Below are positions 8,589-17,601 of a stretch of 64,000 nucleotides of DNA, piece by piece. The translations under genes and the position numbers were made by a program. This stretch comes from Arthrobacter cheniae. GTDB taxonomy: Bacteria > Actinomycetota > Actinomycetes > Actinomycetales > Micrococcaceae. The stretch is taken from contig NZ_QZVT01000008.1 in the NCBI RefSeq assembly GCF_003602275.1, positions 37,221 to 101,220 on the forward strand, in the 5' to 3' direction. A model generated the notes under the pieces. That model had not been told where the DNA came from and did not search any database. It worked only from the letters and a program-made list of their open reading frames with translations. Position 1 is the stretch's first letter; each line of letters begins with the position of its first letter.

Positions 8589-10844
8589 ATGACCATGCAG
8601 CAGATCCCGGCGCAGGGTGCCGAGCAGGAACAGCGCGTCGTCGAACTCTCCATCTCGGGGATGACGTGCGCGTCATGCGTAGGGCGCGTGGAGCGAAAAC
8701 TCGGCAAACTCGACGGCGTCCAGGCGAGCGTCAACCTGCCGCTGGAAACCGCCGTCGTGCGGGTTCCCGCGTCCATCAGTGACCAGGACCTGATCGATAC
8801 CGTCGTCGCCACCGGTTATGGGGCGCATGTCGTCAAGCCTGAGCACGACGTCGAGGGCGGTCACGACCACGACCACACGCCGTCCCTCCTCGGCGCCCGC
8901 CTGACCCTCGCCGCCGTCCTCTCCGTGCCGGTTCTGCTGATCTCGATGGTGCCCGCCCTGCAGTTCACGAACTGGGGCTGGGTGGTCTTCGGACTGTCCC
9001 TGCCCGTGGTGACGTGGTCGGCCTGGCCGTTCCACCGGGCCGCGGCCATCAACGCCCGCCACCTGTCCTCCACCATGGACACGCTCGTCTCGATCGGCGT
9101 CACGGCGGCCTTCCTCTTCTCGTCGTGGCAGCTCTTCGCGGACCCCACGCTGACGCAGCACGGCGGGATGGCCGGCATGGACATGAGCGAGTACTCCCTG
9201 TACTTCGAGGTGGCCGCCGTCGTCGTGACCTTCCTGCTGCTCGGGCGCTTCCTCGAAGCCTCCGCCAAGCAACGCGCAGGCAACGCCCTGAAGTCGCTGC
9301 TGACCCTCGGCGCGAAGGAGGCGCACGTGCTGCGCACCGTCGACGGCGAGCGCACCGAAGTGACGCTGCCCGCCCAGGCGTTGATTCCCGGAGACGAATT
9401 CGTGGTTCGTCCGGGCGAGAAGATCGCGACCGACGGCGTCGTCATCGAGGGCCACAGCGCGCTCGACACCGCGCTCCTGACGGGTGAGAGCATCCCCGTC
9501 GAGGTGACCGCGGGCGATGCCGTTACGGGCGCCACCATCAACACGTCCGGCAGGCTCGTGGTCCGGGCGACGCGCGTCGGGTCCGACACCGTGCTCTCCC
9601 AGATGGGCCGGCTGGTCAGCCAGGCGCAGAGCGGCAAGGCGCGGATCGCGCGGCTCGCGGACCGCATCAGCGCGGTCTTCGTCCCCGTCGTCCTCGTCAT
9701 CGCGATCGTCACGTTCGTCCTCTGGCTCCTGTTGACCGGCGACCTCGACGCTGCCTTCACCGCCTCGGTGACGGTCCTGGTCATCGCCTGCCCCTGCGCC
9801 CTCGGGCTCGCTACGCCGACGGCGCTCCTGACCGGTACCGGTCGCGGAGCGCAGCTCGGCATCCTCATCCGCGGGCCCCAGGTCCTCGAGGACACCCGGA
9901 CCGTGGACACCATCGTCCTCGACAAGACCGGCACCATCACCACCGGTACCATGGCCGTCGACGACGTCGTCTCCCTCCACGACGCGTCCGGTGCTGAACT
10001 GCTGCGCCTCGCGGGGGCTGTCGAGGCCCAGAGTGAGCATCCGATCGCGCAAGCCATCGCGCGGCACGCTACCGACGCCGGCCGACTGCCCGCAGCACGG
10101 GACTTCTCGAGCGCGCCCGGAGGTGGAGTGCGCGGGACGGTCGACGGTGTCACGGTCACCGCCGGGCGGACCGGCTGGCTCGAGCGGAACGGCATCCGCC
10201 CGAACGACGTCGACATGGCGGCCTTCGGCGCCGTCGAGGATGCGGGCACGACGGCGGTGTGGGTTGCGATCGATGATGCCGTGGCCGGCTTCGTCACGCT
10301 GTCCGACTCCATCAAGGACGGTTCGGCAGCGGCGATCGAGCGGCTCCGCCGTCTTGGCCTCCGCCCCGTCCTGCTGACCGGTGATAATCGCGCCGTCGCC
10401 CTGCAGGTCGCGGCGACCGTCGGAATCGATGCCGCAGACGTGCATGCCGGCGTGACGCCGGCGGGCAAGGTCGACGTCGTGCGTGGCCTCCAGGCTGCGG
10501 GCGCCACCGTCGCCATGGCGGGCGACGGCGTGAACGACGCCGCGGCCCTGGCGCAGGCGGACCTCGGCATCGCCATGGGCTCCGGGACCGATGTTGCCAT
10601 CGAGGCCGCCGATCTCACGGTGATGGGCAACAGCCTCGAGCAGGTGGCGCAGGCCATCGAGCTTTCCCGGCGGACGCTGAGCGCCATCAAGGGGAACCTG
10701 TTCTGGGCGTTCTTCTACAACGCCGTCGGCATCCCCGTCGCGGCGTTCGGCCTGCTCAATCCGATGCTCGCCGGAGCCGCCATGGCGGCGAGCTCGGTGC
10801 TCGTCGTCGCCAACTCCCTACGGCTTCGCGGCTTCGGCAGGTAG
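8589..10844 (+). CDS. copA: Copper-exporting P1B-type ATPase
   Basis: A 751-aa Cu(I) efflux pump. One N-terminal HMA domain carries GMTCASC (24-30), followed by a His/Asp-rich stretch (GGHDHDHT), then eight expected membrane helices. The actuator motif TGES, the CPC ion-path motif (401-403), the phosphorylation motif DKTGT (Asp 445), an HP dipeptide in SEHPIAQA and GDGVNDAAAL are all present. The final helix holds the MxxSS pattern (MAASSVLVVANSLRLR) typical of copper rather than zinc pumps. It is the last gene of csoR-copZ-copA. Confidence 0.95.
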   Translation: MTMQQIPAQGAEQEQRVVELSISGMTCASCVGRVERKLGKLDGVQASVNLPLETAVVRVPASISDQDLIDTVVATGYGAHVVKPEHDVEGGHDHDHTPSLLGARLTLAAVLSVPVLLISMVPALQFTNWGWVVFGLSLPVVTWSAWPFHRAAAINARHLSSTMDTLVSIGVTAAFLFSSWQLFADPTLTQHGGMAGMDMSEYSLYFEVAAVVVTFLLLGRFLEASAKQRAGNALKSLLTLGAKEAHVLRTVDGERTEVTLPAQALIPGDEFVVRPGEKIATDGVVIEGHSALDTALLTGESIPVEVTAGDAVTGATINTSGRLVVRATRVGSDTVLSQMGRLVSQAQSGKARIARLADRISAVFVPVVLVIAIVTFVLWLLLTGDLDAAFTASVTVLVIACPCALGLATPTALLTGTGRGAQLGILIRGPQVLEDTRTVDTIVLDKTGTITTGTMAVDDVVSLHDASGAELLRLAGAVEAQSEHPIAQAIARHATDAGRLPAARDFSSAPGGGVRGTVDGVTVTAGRTGWLERNGIRPNDVDMAAFGAVEDAGTTAVWVAIDDAVAGFVTLSDSIKDGSAAAIERLRRLGLRPVLLTGDNRAVALQVAATVGIDAADVHAGVTPAGKVDVVRGLQAAGATVAMAGDGVNDAAALAQADLGIAMGSGTDVAIEAADLTVMGNSLEQVAQAIELSRRTLSAIKGNLFWAFFYNAVGIPVAAFGLLNPMLAGAAMAASSVLVVANSLRLRGFGR

Positions 10845-10878
10845 TCCATCCAGGTCGCAGCGGAACCGCGCTCGATGG

Positions 10879-11907
10879 CTACGGCGCAACGGCCCGCGCT
10901 ATCTCCTCCGCGGACAGCCTGCGCTCGCCAACGTAGTACAGCACGGCGCTGTCGGGCAGTTCGGTGTCCCAGCCGGGATTGATCACGGCCCCTTCGTGTT
11001 GCACGGCGAGCACCGTCGTGGTGAAACTTCGTCCCATGGCCTCCTGGACCTGCCCGAACCTGACCTGCGGGAGCGTCCGCGGCAGTCGCGTGCTGTAGGT
11101 GTTCCGGCCGCCGTGGCTCATGAGGTCGGCGTACACGACAGCGATGCCGGGATCCTGCAGTTCCTCGGTGGCAAGGCGAGGCGAGTGCCACTGTACGCAG
11201 CGGACGTCGGCGGCGATGTAGGAGAAGTTGACGGCCCGGCTCATATCGCGCAGCGTGACGACAGTGTGCGCCTCGGGATTCACATGCTTGACCGCTACGG
11301 TGACGGCGAGTGCTTCGTTGTCGTCCCGGGCATCGATGAGCACGCGCGCAGCCCGATGAACTCCGGCACGGCGCAGCACGCCCTCTTCGGCGAGGTCTCC
11401 CCGAACGAAGCCGAGGTCGGGCTGCGCCGGCATCGGATTCTCCTGGATGTCGTCCCAGGCGCACAGGGCAAGGGCATGGGCTTCGTCGGAGACGATCTCG
11501 TGGATCAGCCGTTCGGTGCGTCCGGGCGTGTAACCCACGATCACGAGGTGGTTCGCCATATCCAGATCCATCGTGCCCTTCATGCGTTGTCCTTTCGCAT
11601 TCTCGATAGCCGCTGCAATCCTGGTGAACAGGGTGGTCAACGTGACGATTCCGCCGACGATGACGTACACCCCGACGACGCGACCGCCCACCGTGGTCGG
11701 GAAGAAATCGCCGTAGCCGACCGTGGCGGCAGTCACCAGGAACCACCACCAGTAATTCGCCGCCGACGTGATGGTGTTGCTGGACGGCTCGGCCCACACC
11801 ATCAGGGGCCAACTGGTGAGGAACACCGCGACGATGATGACAGCCGGCATCACCCAGATGCGTGAGCGCCCGAGGCCCCGGATCAGGCGGATCAAGACGA
11901 ATGGCAC
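10879..11907 (-). CDS. Two-TM potassium channel with RCK/TrkA-N domain
   Basis: 342 aa. Two membrane helices flank a pore loop with the selectivity filter TVGYGD (62-67), giving a minimal K+ channel. The cytoplasmic part starts with HLVIVGYTPGRTERLI, a Rossmann-type RCK (TrkA-N) fold, followed by DDNEALAVTVAVKHVNP and a C-terminal ligand-binding part. Such channels tetramerise and are gated by nucleotides or ions. The nucleotide motif is VGYTPG in place of the usual GxGxxG, so the ligand may differ. It is convergent with copA, with 34 bp between them. Confidence 0.88.
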   Translation of the reverse strand: MPFVLIRLIRGLGRSRIWVMPAVIIVAVFLTSWPLMVWAEPSSNTITSAANYWWWFLVTAATVGYGDFFPTTVGGRVVGVYVIVGGIVTLTTLFTRIAAAIENAKGQRMKGTMDLDMANHLVIVGYTPGRTERLIHEIVSDEAHALALCAWDDIQENPMPAQPDLGFVRGDLAEEGVLRRAGVHRAARVLIDARDDNEALAVTVAVKHVNPEAHTVVTLRDMSRAVNFSYIAADVRCVQWHSPRLATEELQDPGIAVVYADLMSHGGRNTYSTRLPRTLPQVRFGQVQEAMGRSFTTTVLAVQHEGAVINPGWDTELPDSAVLYYVGERRLSAEEIARAVAP

Positions 11908-12138
11908 GCCGGCGTTCCCTTCTCTCCCTGTCAGTACCGTTCGACCCTATCCTCCGACGTCGATCCCGTGTTCACGCGGTCCCGACGGCGCTGATGTCCT
12001 TCATCGCCGCCTCCTTTCCGCCGAACAGCCGACAGCCACCCCCTCCGTCGTGGAGTGGGTGGCTGTCCGTGCTGCTGGTCCCGGCCCTAGGGGACGGGTG
12101 TTATCCGCTGTGCTGGTGCAGGCGGAGCGGACCGATGG

Positions 12139-12909
12139 TCACGGTGCCCCACCCGTGCCGCGGTTCTTGTCCGTTCCGTCGGTGGGTAGGAGGGTCTCTG
12201 CGGTGCTCGGGGAAAGCACATCGTCCTCGCTCGTCGTGTACACCTCGGGTGCGGCATCATCGACCGGCGTCAGCGTCACATCGGCGTCCAGGTCCGGTGC
12301 TTCCTCGTCCTTCTTCTTGCTGGCCGCGACTCCGACAGCCGCGGCAGCAGCGGCAAGACCGACACCGGCAGCGACCTTGCCCGAGATTCCTGCCTTGCCG
12401 CTGTCACCGCGCGAAGCGGCGGCGGCCTCGACCCCTGGCTCGCCGGCGCCGATGCCGGTTCCGACAGAGCCCCGCCACGCTCCTGTGGCGTAGCCCTCAT
12501 CCTCGATGAATGCCTTGAACCGCTTCAGGTCACCCTCTGCCTGGTTCTCGACGACGTTGAGCTTGTCGCCGATCTTCTCGACCAGGCCCTCGGGCTCGTA
12601 CTCGAGGACGAGATGCACCTGGGTCTGCCCGCCTCCGACGTCCTCGAAGGAGACCGAGCCGGCGTTCGTTGCGCCTTCTGTCGCGGCCCACGACACCTTG
12701 GTGTCGGGTACCTGCTCGAGGATCACGGCATCCCACTGCCGGCGGACACCGCCGATTTCGACAACCCAGTTCAGACGCTCGTCATCGAGTTGGGTCACGG
12801 ATGTGACCCCGCCCATGAAGTGGGGGAATTCCTCGAACTGGGTCCACTGGTTGTAGGCGATGCTGATCGGGACGTTGACAAGGATGCTCTTCTCGAACTT
12901 CGTGCTCAT
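12139..12909 (-). CDS. SRPBCC (cyclase/dehydrase-like) family protein
   Basis: 256 aa. The N-terminal 150 residues form a START-like SRPBCC fold (KSILVNVPISIAYNQWTQFEEFPHFMGGVTSVTQL), a type found widely in actinobacterial stress-related loci. The C-terminal 100 residues are low-complexity: an Ala/Gly hydrophobic run (AGVGLAAAAAAVGVAA), Lys and then a long acidic Thr/Ser tail. The start at 12909 has GGAGGAGA at ideal distance; eight further codons upstream are unlikely. A GCTAAGCATGCT element lies 65 bp upstream, like those of the stress genes near 59 kb. The ligand and reaction are unknown. Confidence 0.8.
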   Translation of the reverse strand: MSTKFEKSILVNVPISIAYNQWTQFEEFPHFMGGVTSVTQLDDERLNWVVEIGGVRRQWDAVILEQVPDTKVSWAATEGATNAGSVSFEDVGGGQTQVHLVLEYEPEGLVEKIGDKLNVVENQAEGDLKRFKAFIEDEGYATGAWRGSVGTGIGAGEPGVEAAAASRGDSGKAGISGKVAAGVGLAAAAAAVGVAASKKKDEEAPDLDADVTLTPVDDAAPEVYTTSEDDVLSPSTAETLLPTDGTDKNRGTGGAP

Positions 12910-12974
12910 GGCGTCTCCTCCGGGTTGGAACAAGCTACGGCTAGGAATGCAAACAGTTACTGAAGCAGTTCATC

Positions 12975-12986
12975 AGCATGCTTAGC
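12975..12986 (-). promoter_or_regulatory. TAAGC-type palindromic element, SRPBCC gene
   Basis: Read on the minus strand this is GCTAAGCATGCT, 65 bp upstream of the SRPBCC start. It shares its core with elements at 25941, 57897, 59564, 59621, 62868 and 62892. The function is inferred only from recurrence. Confidence 0.5.
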
Positions 12987-13037
12987 ATAGCGTGGGTCGC
13001 GCCTTGTATGGCAGGGCCGCGCGCGGATCCGTTCCCC

Positions 13038-14006
13038 TCAGGGCCGCAGCAGCGGCTCCACCGTATGGGGCTGATCGAGCGCCGCGTCGTCGTCGGGCGT
13101 GGACCGTAGCTCGTCCAGCCGCACGCACACGACACCGGCCACGATCAGGAGCCCACCGAGAAGTTGAACCGCGCCGGGCAGTTCACCGAGGATGAGCCAG
13201 GCCGCGAGGACCGCGAACATCACCTCGGTCAGGGCCACGAAACTCGCCACCTTGGACCCGAGGCGCTGTGCAGCGAGGATACCGGTCACATACGCGGCCA
13301 CCGTGGCGACGAGAACGAGGACCGCCACGGGCACGATCCAGCTGTAGGTCTGCCCGGCCAGTTCCACGTCCGAGAAGACGAAGCGGAACGGCATCACGTT
13401 CGTCAGTCCGAGGACCAGGATGGTGATCGAGGCGACGACCATCCCACCACCCGCCATGACGATCGGCGGCAGCGACTCGTCCACCCTCGCCGACATCAGG
13501 AAGAACACGACGAGGCAGACGGCGGCGGCCAGCCCGAACAGGACGCCGACGGGATCGAGCCGGGCATCGCCGGTGAGGTCCAGGACGAGCAGGAGCCCGA
13601 GGATCGCCGTGACCGAGCCGATGATCGTCAGTGCGTGCGGCGCATTCCGCGAGCGCAGCCAGAGGAACCCCACGAGCAGCACGGGCGCCAGGTACTCGAG
13701 CAGCAGCGACACCCCGACGGACATCCGCTGCACAGCGTTGAAGTAGAACAGCTGGCACAGGGCGATTGCCGTCGTCCCGTAGATCGCGACAGTGAGGGCG
13801 TTGCCGCGCATCGTGGACCAGCGCCCGCGCAGCGCCATCAGCACGGGGATGAGGAGCACGACGGCGGCGCCTCCGATGCGCAGTCCGACCGCGGCGCCGG
13901 GGCTCCAGCCGATCTCGAGGAGGGATTTGGCGAACGGACCCGAGACGCCGAAGGTCGCGGCGGAGACGAGGGCTATCCAGAGTCCGGCAGCGGGGCGTAG
14001 TGTCAC
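13038..14006 (-). CDS. EamA/DMT-family transporter
   Basis: A 322-aa inner membrane transporter of the drug/metabolite family with ten expected helices in two EamA repeats. The first repeat begins GLWIALVSAATFGVSGPFAKSLL and the second follows PVGVLFGLAAAVCLVVFFLM; the end of repeat two reads ALTEVMFAVLAAWLILGELPG, typical of RhtA-like amino acid or metabolite exporters. I choose GTG at 14006, which has AAAGGAGG just upstream; the ATG at 14039 has no ribosome site. It is divergent from the CGNR zinc-finger gene at 14095, which is its likely regulator. Confidence 0.88.
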   Translation of the reverse strand: MTLRPAAGLWIALVSAATFGVSGPFAKSLLEIGWSPGAAVGLRIGGAAVVLLIPVLMALRGRWSTMRGNALTVAIYGTTAIALCQLFYFNAVQRMSVGVSLLLEYLAPVLLVGFLWLRSRNAPHALTIIGSVTAILGLLLVLDLTGDARLDPVGVLFGLAAAVCLVVFFLMSARVDESLPPIVMAGGGMVVASITILVLGLTNVMPFRFVFSDVELAGQTYSWIVPVAVLVLVATVAAYVTGILAAQRLGSKVASFVALTEVMFAVLAAWLILGELPGAVQLLGGLLIVAGVVCVRLDELRSTPDDDAALDQPHTVEPLLRP

Positions 14007-14040
14007 GTCCCCTCCTTTCGGGTCGGTGGTTGGTGTCATG

Positions 14041-14074
14041 AGTGTCGAGTAAGTATGGTGATGACACTAAACGA
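14041..14074. promoter_or_regulatory. Inverted repeat between transporter and CGNR gene
   Basis: AGTGTC and GACACT arms, about 16 bp apart, lie in the short region between the divergent EamA and CGNR-type genes. This is where a CGNR-type regulator could bind to control both. No experimental parallel is known to me. Confidence 0.35.
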
Positions 14075-14094
14075 GTGCAAAGTCAGGAGTCAAC

Positions 14095-14640
14095 ATGTTG
14101 TTCACCTATGACACGGAAGTCGCACTCTCCTCAGCCGCCGCGCTCATCAACACGGCCAGGGAAGACGTCGATCCGCTGGACACCCTCGAGGGCCTGGACC
14201 GATTCCTCGAGGAGCAGCGCTTCTCGGGCTCCAGGACCCACACCACGGCGGAGTTGGAGTCCGTCCGGGCGCTACGTGCGGAGCTCGAGGTGATCTGGTT
14301 CGCGGAGGAGGACGACGCCGTCGGGTCCGTCAACGCGATCCTCCGCAGGTCCAACGCACTCCCGCAACTCGTCCGCCACGACGAATGGGACTGGCATCTG
14401 CACGCCACCGCTCCAGAAGCCCCCCTCGAGGAGCGCATGGCTACGGAGGCCGCAATGGCCCTCGCCGATGTAATTCGCGGGCACGAGCTCGACCGACTGC
14501 ATTCATGTGCGGCCGAGGACTGCGACGGCGTGGTGCTGGACCTCAGCCGCAACCGCTCCAAACGCTTCTGCGACACCGGCAACTGCGCGAACCGCACGCA
14601 CGTCAGGGCATACCGGGCGAGGAAAGCATCGAGCGCGTGA
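14095..14640 (+). CDS. CGNR zinc-finger / ABATE-domain regulator
   Basis: 181 aa. The N-terminal ABATE-like domain (about 1-130) is followed by the CGNR-type zinc finger: Cys in LHSCAAEDCDG and RFCDTGNCANRTHVRAYRARK. The four Cys (CxxxxC...CxxxxC) are kept, but the eponymous CGNR is CANR here. These proteins are considered stress- or metabolite-responsive DNA-binding regulators, generally of a neighbouring transporter. It is divergent from the EamA exporter. Confidence 0.85.
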   Translation: MLFTYDTEVALSSAAALINTAREDVDPLDTLEGLDRFLEEQRFSGSRTHTTAELESVRALRAELEVIWFAEEDDAVGSVNAILRRSNALPQLVRHDEWDWHLHATAPEAPLEERMATEAAMALADVIRGHELDRLHSCAAEDCDGVVLDLSRNRSKRFCDTGNCANRTHVRAYRARKASSA

Positions 14641-14751
14641 TCCGTCCGCTCCCGCCATCAGGGTTCGGCTCCCTCCCGCCCTGGAAAGAGGAACAGGGGC
14701 GACGACGGCGCATTCAGCCCGCGTAGTCCCTGGAGCTCGTAAAACACTCTC

Positions 14752-16359
14752 CTACCGCCCGGCGGCGTCCGGCTGTCCGTCCTCGCGACTGCGCTCCACA
14801 GGAGGAACGGCTTCGATCCCGTCACCGGGGAATCCGTCCTCGGAGAAGCCACCGTCCGCGAAGCCCGTACGGTCGACGAGCCCAGGGGAGGTGCTTCCGG
14901 GCACCGGCGTGTAGCTGCCGGCGTACGTCATCGGGCCCTGCATCCAGCCGGATGGCCGTCCCCCGGCTTCTGGTCCACCGTCCTCGCCGCCGCTGCCGCT
15001 GCCCAGCAGGCTCCTCGTGAGGGCGGCGCTGTCCGACAAGAGCTCGTCGACGGCGGCGAGCAGATGCGTGTCGGCGACCGGCACTCCCAGCAGCGCTGCC
15101 GCGAGGACCGTCCTGCGCACCAGTTCACGGGTGAAGGACGCCGTCGTGCCTTCCATGCGGCCGGCCACCGTCCCTATGGTCCCCGCACTGAAGGGCAGCC
15201 CGCGGGCGTAGAGGCGCAGCAGGGCGGCACGCTCGTGCTCAGCTGGAAGCGGCACCTCGACGGCCAGGTCCACGCGCCCCGGGCGCTGCGCAAGCGCCCG
15301 CTCCAGCATGTCCACGCGGTTGGTGGTGAGGATGAACGTGACGTCGGCGTCGGGGTCGAGCCCGTCCATCGCGTCGAGCACCTCGAAGAGCAGCGGCTGC
15401 GGTCCGTGCCCGAAGCTGCGATCCTCGGCGATGAGGTCGCAGTCCTCGAGGACGACGATGGAGGGCTGCAGGGCGCGCGCCATCCTCGCGGCCTCGCCGA
15501 CGTGCGCGAGCGTACCGCCGGTCAGGAGGATCGCCGTCGTACCCTCGCTCCCGCTGAGCAGGAATCGCACCGTGTGGGTCTTGCCCGTGCCGGGCGGGCC
15601 GTACAGGAGGATGCCCCGCTTGAGGTGCTGACCGGCGGCGATGAGGGCCTCGCGATGGGCCGCTATGCCGAGGGCGTGCTCCGTCACCCTTTCGAGGAGT
15701 CCCTCGGGGAGAATCACGTCGTCGACGGTGAGCAGCGGCCTGTGGTGGAACGTGACGCCTGCCCCGCCGGCGCCGAAATCGCCGACGGTAAAGGAGAGGA
15801 CCTGGCCCTTCAGCACGCTCTCGCTCTGCATGCGCCGCCGGAACTCGGCCAGCAGTGCTGCCGTCACGGCAGGATCGGTACACAGGACCTCGAGCGACGC
15901 CGCCTGACGTCCGAAGCGCGGCTCGGCCTTGCGCTGCAGGAGGGCAACGGGCACGCCGTCGCGCTCGAAGAGACGCAAACCGAGGGCAACGGTCTGGCGT
16001 TGCTCGTCCGGCCCCACCGGCAGGTTCGCGTAATCCGGCTGCGACAGCGGAAAGTTCGGGTACATCTGGGACTGCTGGAGCATGTCGCTGAGCGACATGT
16101 GGTTGCGCTGGTCGCCGCCACCGATCCCTACGAGTCGGGCGTCCTCCCCGACGAGTGCTGCGAGAACGATGTCCGCGTCCACGAAGCGGTGGGCGCCCAC
16201 CTCCTCCAGCACGACGGCGACCCCGCCCGCGTCCGTGCCGAGGTGTGCGGTGAGGGTGTCGAGGAGCTCCCGTCCGCGCATCGAGTGCGGCTGCGCTTCC
16301 TGCGCGAGCCGCACCATCGTACTGAAGTCCCTGATGAAGCCTGCTGTGGTATCCCCCAT
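14752..16359 (-). CDS. AAA-family ATPase
   Basis: A 535-aa soluble AAA ATPase. The N-terminal 240 residues are specific to this group and hold no motif I recognise. The AAA module follows: Walker A GPPGTGKT (254-261), Walker B IVVLEDCDLI (301-310; acidic pair at 305-306), sensor-1 TFILTTNR and arginine-finger region RPGRVDLAVEVPLP. The C-terminal 80 residues are Gly/Ser/Pro-rich and probably disordered. The best general comparison is with ATPases that remodel proteins (FtsH/Cdc48-like module) without protease domain. The substrate is unknown. It is convergent with the CGNR gene. Confidence 0.8.
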   Translation of the reverse strand: MGDTTAGFIRDFSTMVRLAQEAQPHSMRGRELLDTLTAHLGTDAGGVAVVLEEVGAHRFVDADIVLAALVGEDARLVGIGGGDQRNHMSLSDMLQQSQMYPNFPLSQPDYANLPVGPDEQRQTVALGLRLFERDGVPVALLQRKAEPRFGRQAASLEVLCTDPAVTAALLAEFRRRMQSESVLKGQVLSFTVGDFGAGGAGVTFHHRPLLTVDDVILPEGLLERVTEHALGIAAHREALIAAGQHLKRGILLYGPPGTGKTHTVRFLLSGSEGTTAILLTGGTLAHVGEAARMARALQPSIVVLEDCDLIAEDRSFGHGPQPLLFEVLDAMDGLDPDADVTFILTTNRVDMLERALAQRPGRVDLAVEVPLPAEHERAALLRLYARGLPFSAGTIGTVAGRMEGTTASFTRELVRRTVLAAALLGVPVADTHLLAAVDELLSDSAALTRSLLGSGSGGEDGGPEAGGRPSGWMQGPMTYAGSYTPVPGSTSPGLVDRTGFADGGFSEDGFPGDGIEAVPPVERSREDGQPDAAGR

Positions 16360-16410
16360 GTGGGGAGGCTAACAGCGCCGTCAAGGCAATGTGCCAGGGG
16401 GACCGTAATC

Positions 16411-16788
16411 CTAGGTGTCCTGCTTAGGCAGGCGCTCACCGTACCGGGGTTCGTCGTCGTCCTCCGGTCCGGCTGTGGGCTGGGTTGCGTCCGGTTTACG
16501 GTCCGGCTTGGCCGACGATCGGTTGATGCCTGAGCCCTCGCTGAGATGCCCTGCGTTCGGCGTCTCGGCCATCATGAGCATCGCGCAGATCACGAGGGAG
16601 GTGATGAAGGCGATCCCGGCCGCTGTGATGCCCAGATCGACCCGCAGGACCTTCGAGCCGCCACCGGTCGCGAAGATGGACGTCGCCGTCCCGGCCACGA
16701 CGGCGAGCACGGCGGAGAAGACGAGCGGAGCCTTGATGCCGTGGCGGAACCGTCCCTGCGTGGGTTTTCCCGGCTGGCGCTTGGCCAC
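16411..16788 (-). CDS. Small two-helix membrane protein
   Basis: A 125-aa hypothetical protein. A basic N-terminus (AKRQPGKPTQGRFRHGIK) precedes two membrane helices (about 22-42 and 55-75), then a charged hydrophilic tail rich in Pro, Asp and Arg. The GTG at 16788 has GAAGGAG at correct distance; the frame continues upstream in a different style and is not used. It follows the DUF308-like gene by 47 bp in the same direction, suggesting co-transcription. No family assignment. Confidence 0.65.
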   Translation of the reverse strand: MAKRQPGKPTQGRFRHGIKAPLVFSAVLAVVAGTATSIFATGGGSKVLRVDLGITAAGIAFITSLVICAMLMMAETPNAGHLSEGSGINRSSAKPDRKPDATQPTAGPEDDDEPRYGERLPKQDT

Positions 16789-16835
16789 GGGCACTCCTTC
16801 CGGTGATGCGAGATCTTCTACGAGGCGTAGAGGTT

Positions 16836-17444
16836 CTAGTTTACGGGCTCGGGCTCGCCCTCGGCACCGGAAGTGGCCGATGCGCTCAGCGCTGAATCGT
16901 GCCGGTAGCTGAGTGCGGCGATGCCGAGCACAACCGCGGACAGGAGGGCTCCTCCCCCGGTCACTCCCAGCAGGGCGTGGGCCCCGAGCTGTTCGACGAA
17001 CGGGAGGATGACGCCGGTGGCGGAACTCACCACTCCCACGACGACGAGGTCGCGGGCCGCAACATGGCTGCGGATCCCGAGGCCGCGCACCAGTTCGGCG
17101 ATACCCGCGACGACGAGCGCGACGGCTCCGGCGAACGCGAAACTGCGTTCGTCCGAAAAGGCCAGGCTCGCGATGCCCGCCCCGACGAGCAGCCCACCGC
17201 CGACGTCGGTGAGGAGCGGCCGCGCACCCCAGTGCGACATCCGGTGCGTCCACAGGTAGGCCGCGCCGGTGAGCAGGAAGTACAGCCCGCCCACCAGTGA
17301 CATCACGAGGGTCGAGGGCTCACGCCAGAAGATCGTCACCAGCCCGAACACGGCGCTCACCACCGCGCGGGCGAGGAACGGCTTCCAGACCGTCGACTCG
17401 GCGGTGTCATGACCAGCGCCCGGGGCAGGCGGTGCAGCAGCCAT
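16836..17444 (-). CDS. HdeD/DUF308-like membrane protein
   Basis: A 202-aa integral membrane protein with six expected helices, including AVVSAVFGLVTIFWREPSTLVMSLVGG and repeated LLVGAGIASLAF / VALVVAGIAELVRG segments. The spacing of Gly/Ala-rich hairpins resembles the HdeD (acid-resistance) and DUF308 families. The start is ATG at 17444, preceded by GAGAGGG. It is likely an operon leader for the small membrane protein at 16411. Function unknown. Confidence 0.7.
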   Translation of the reverse strand: MAAAPPAPGAGHDTAESTVWKPFLARAVVSAVFGLVTIFWREPSTLVMSLVGGLYFLLTGAAYLWTHRMSHWGARPLLTDVGGGLLVGAGIASLAFSDERSFAFAGAVALVVAGIAELVRGLGIRSHVAARDLVVVGVVSSATGVILPFVEQLGAHALLGVTGGGALLSAVVLGIAALSYRHDSALSASATSGAEGEPEPVN

Positions 17445-17601
17445 CAAGGCCCTCTCTGGGGAGTGCGGTGGCCGGGCGATCTCCGGCCAGTTCAGTTTAG
17501 TCCTCCAGGCCTCGCCCCTGATTGCCGGGAACCGCCCCGACCTTCGAGGTGGGAATCATCAGCAGCGCGGTGCCGATCTGATGAACATCGGCTTCACTGT
17601 C

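Noticed and set aside
8673..10690. Long open frames antisense to copA
   Set aside because: They are products of high-GC codon bias opposite a well-defined gene; no start site or motif.
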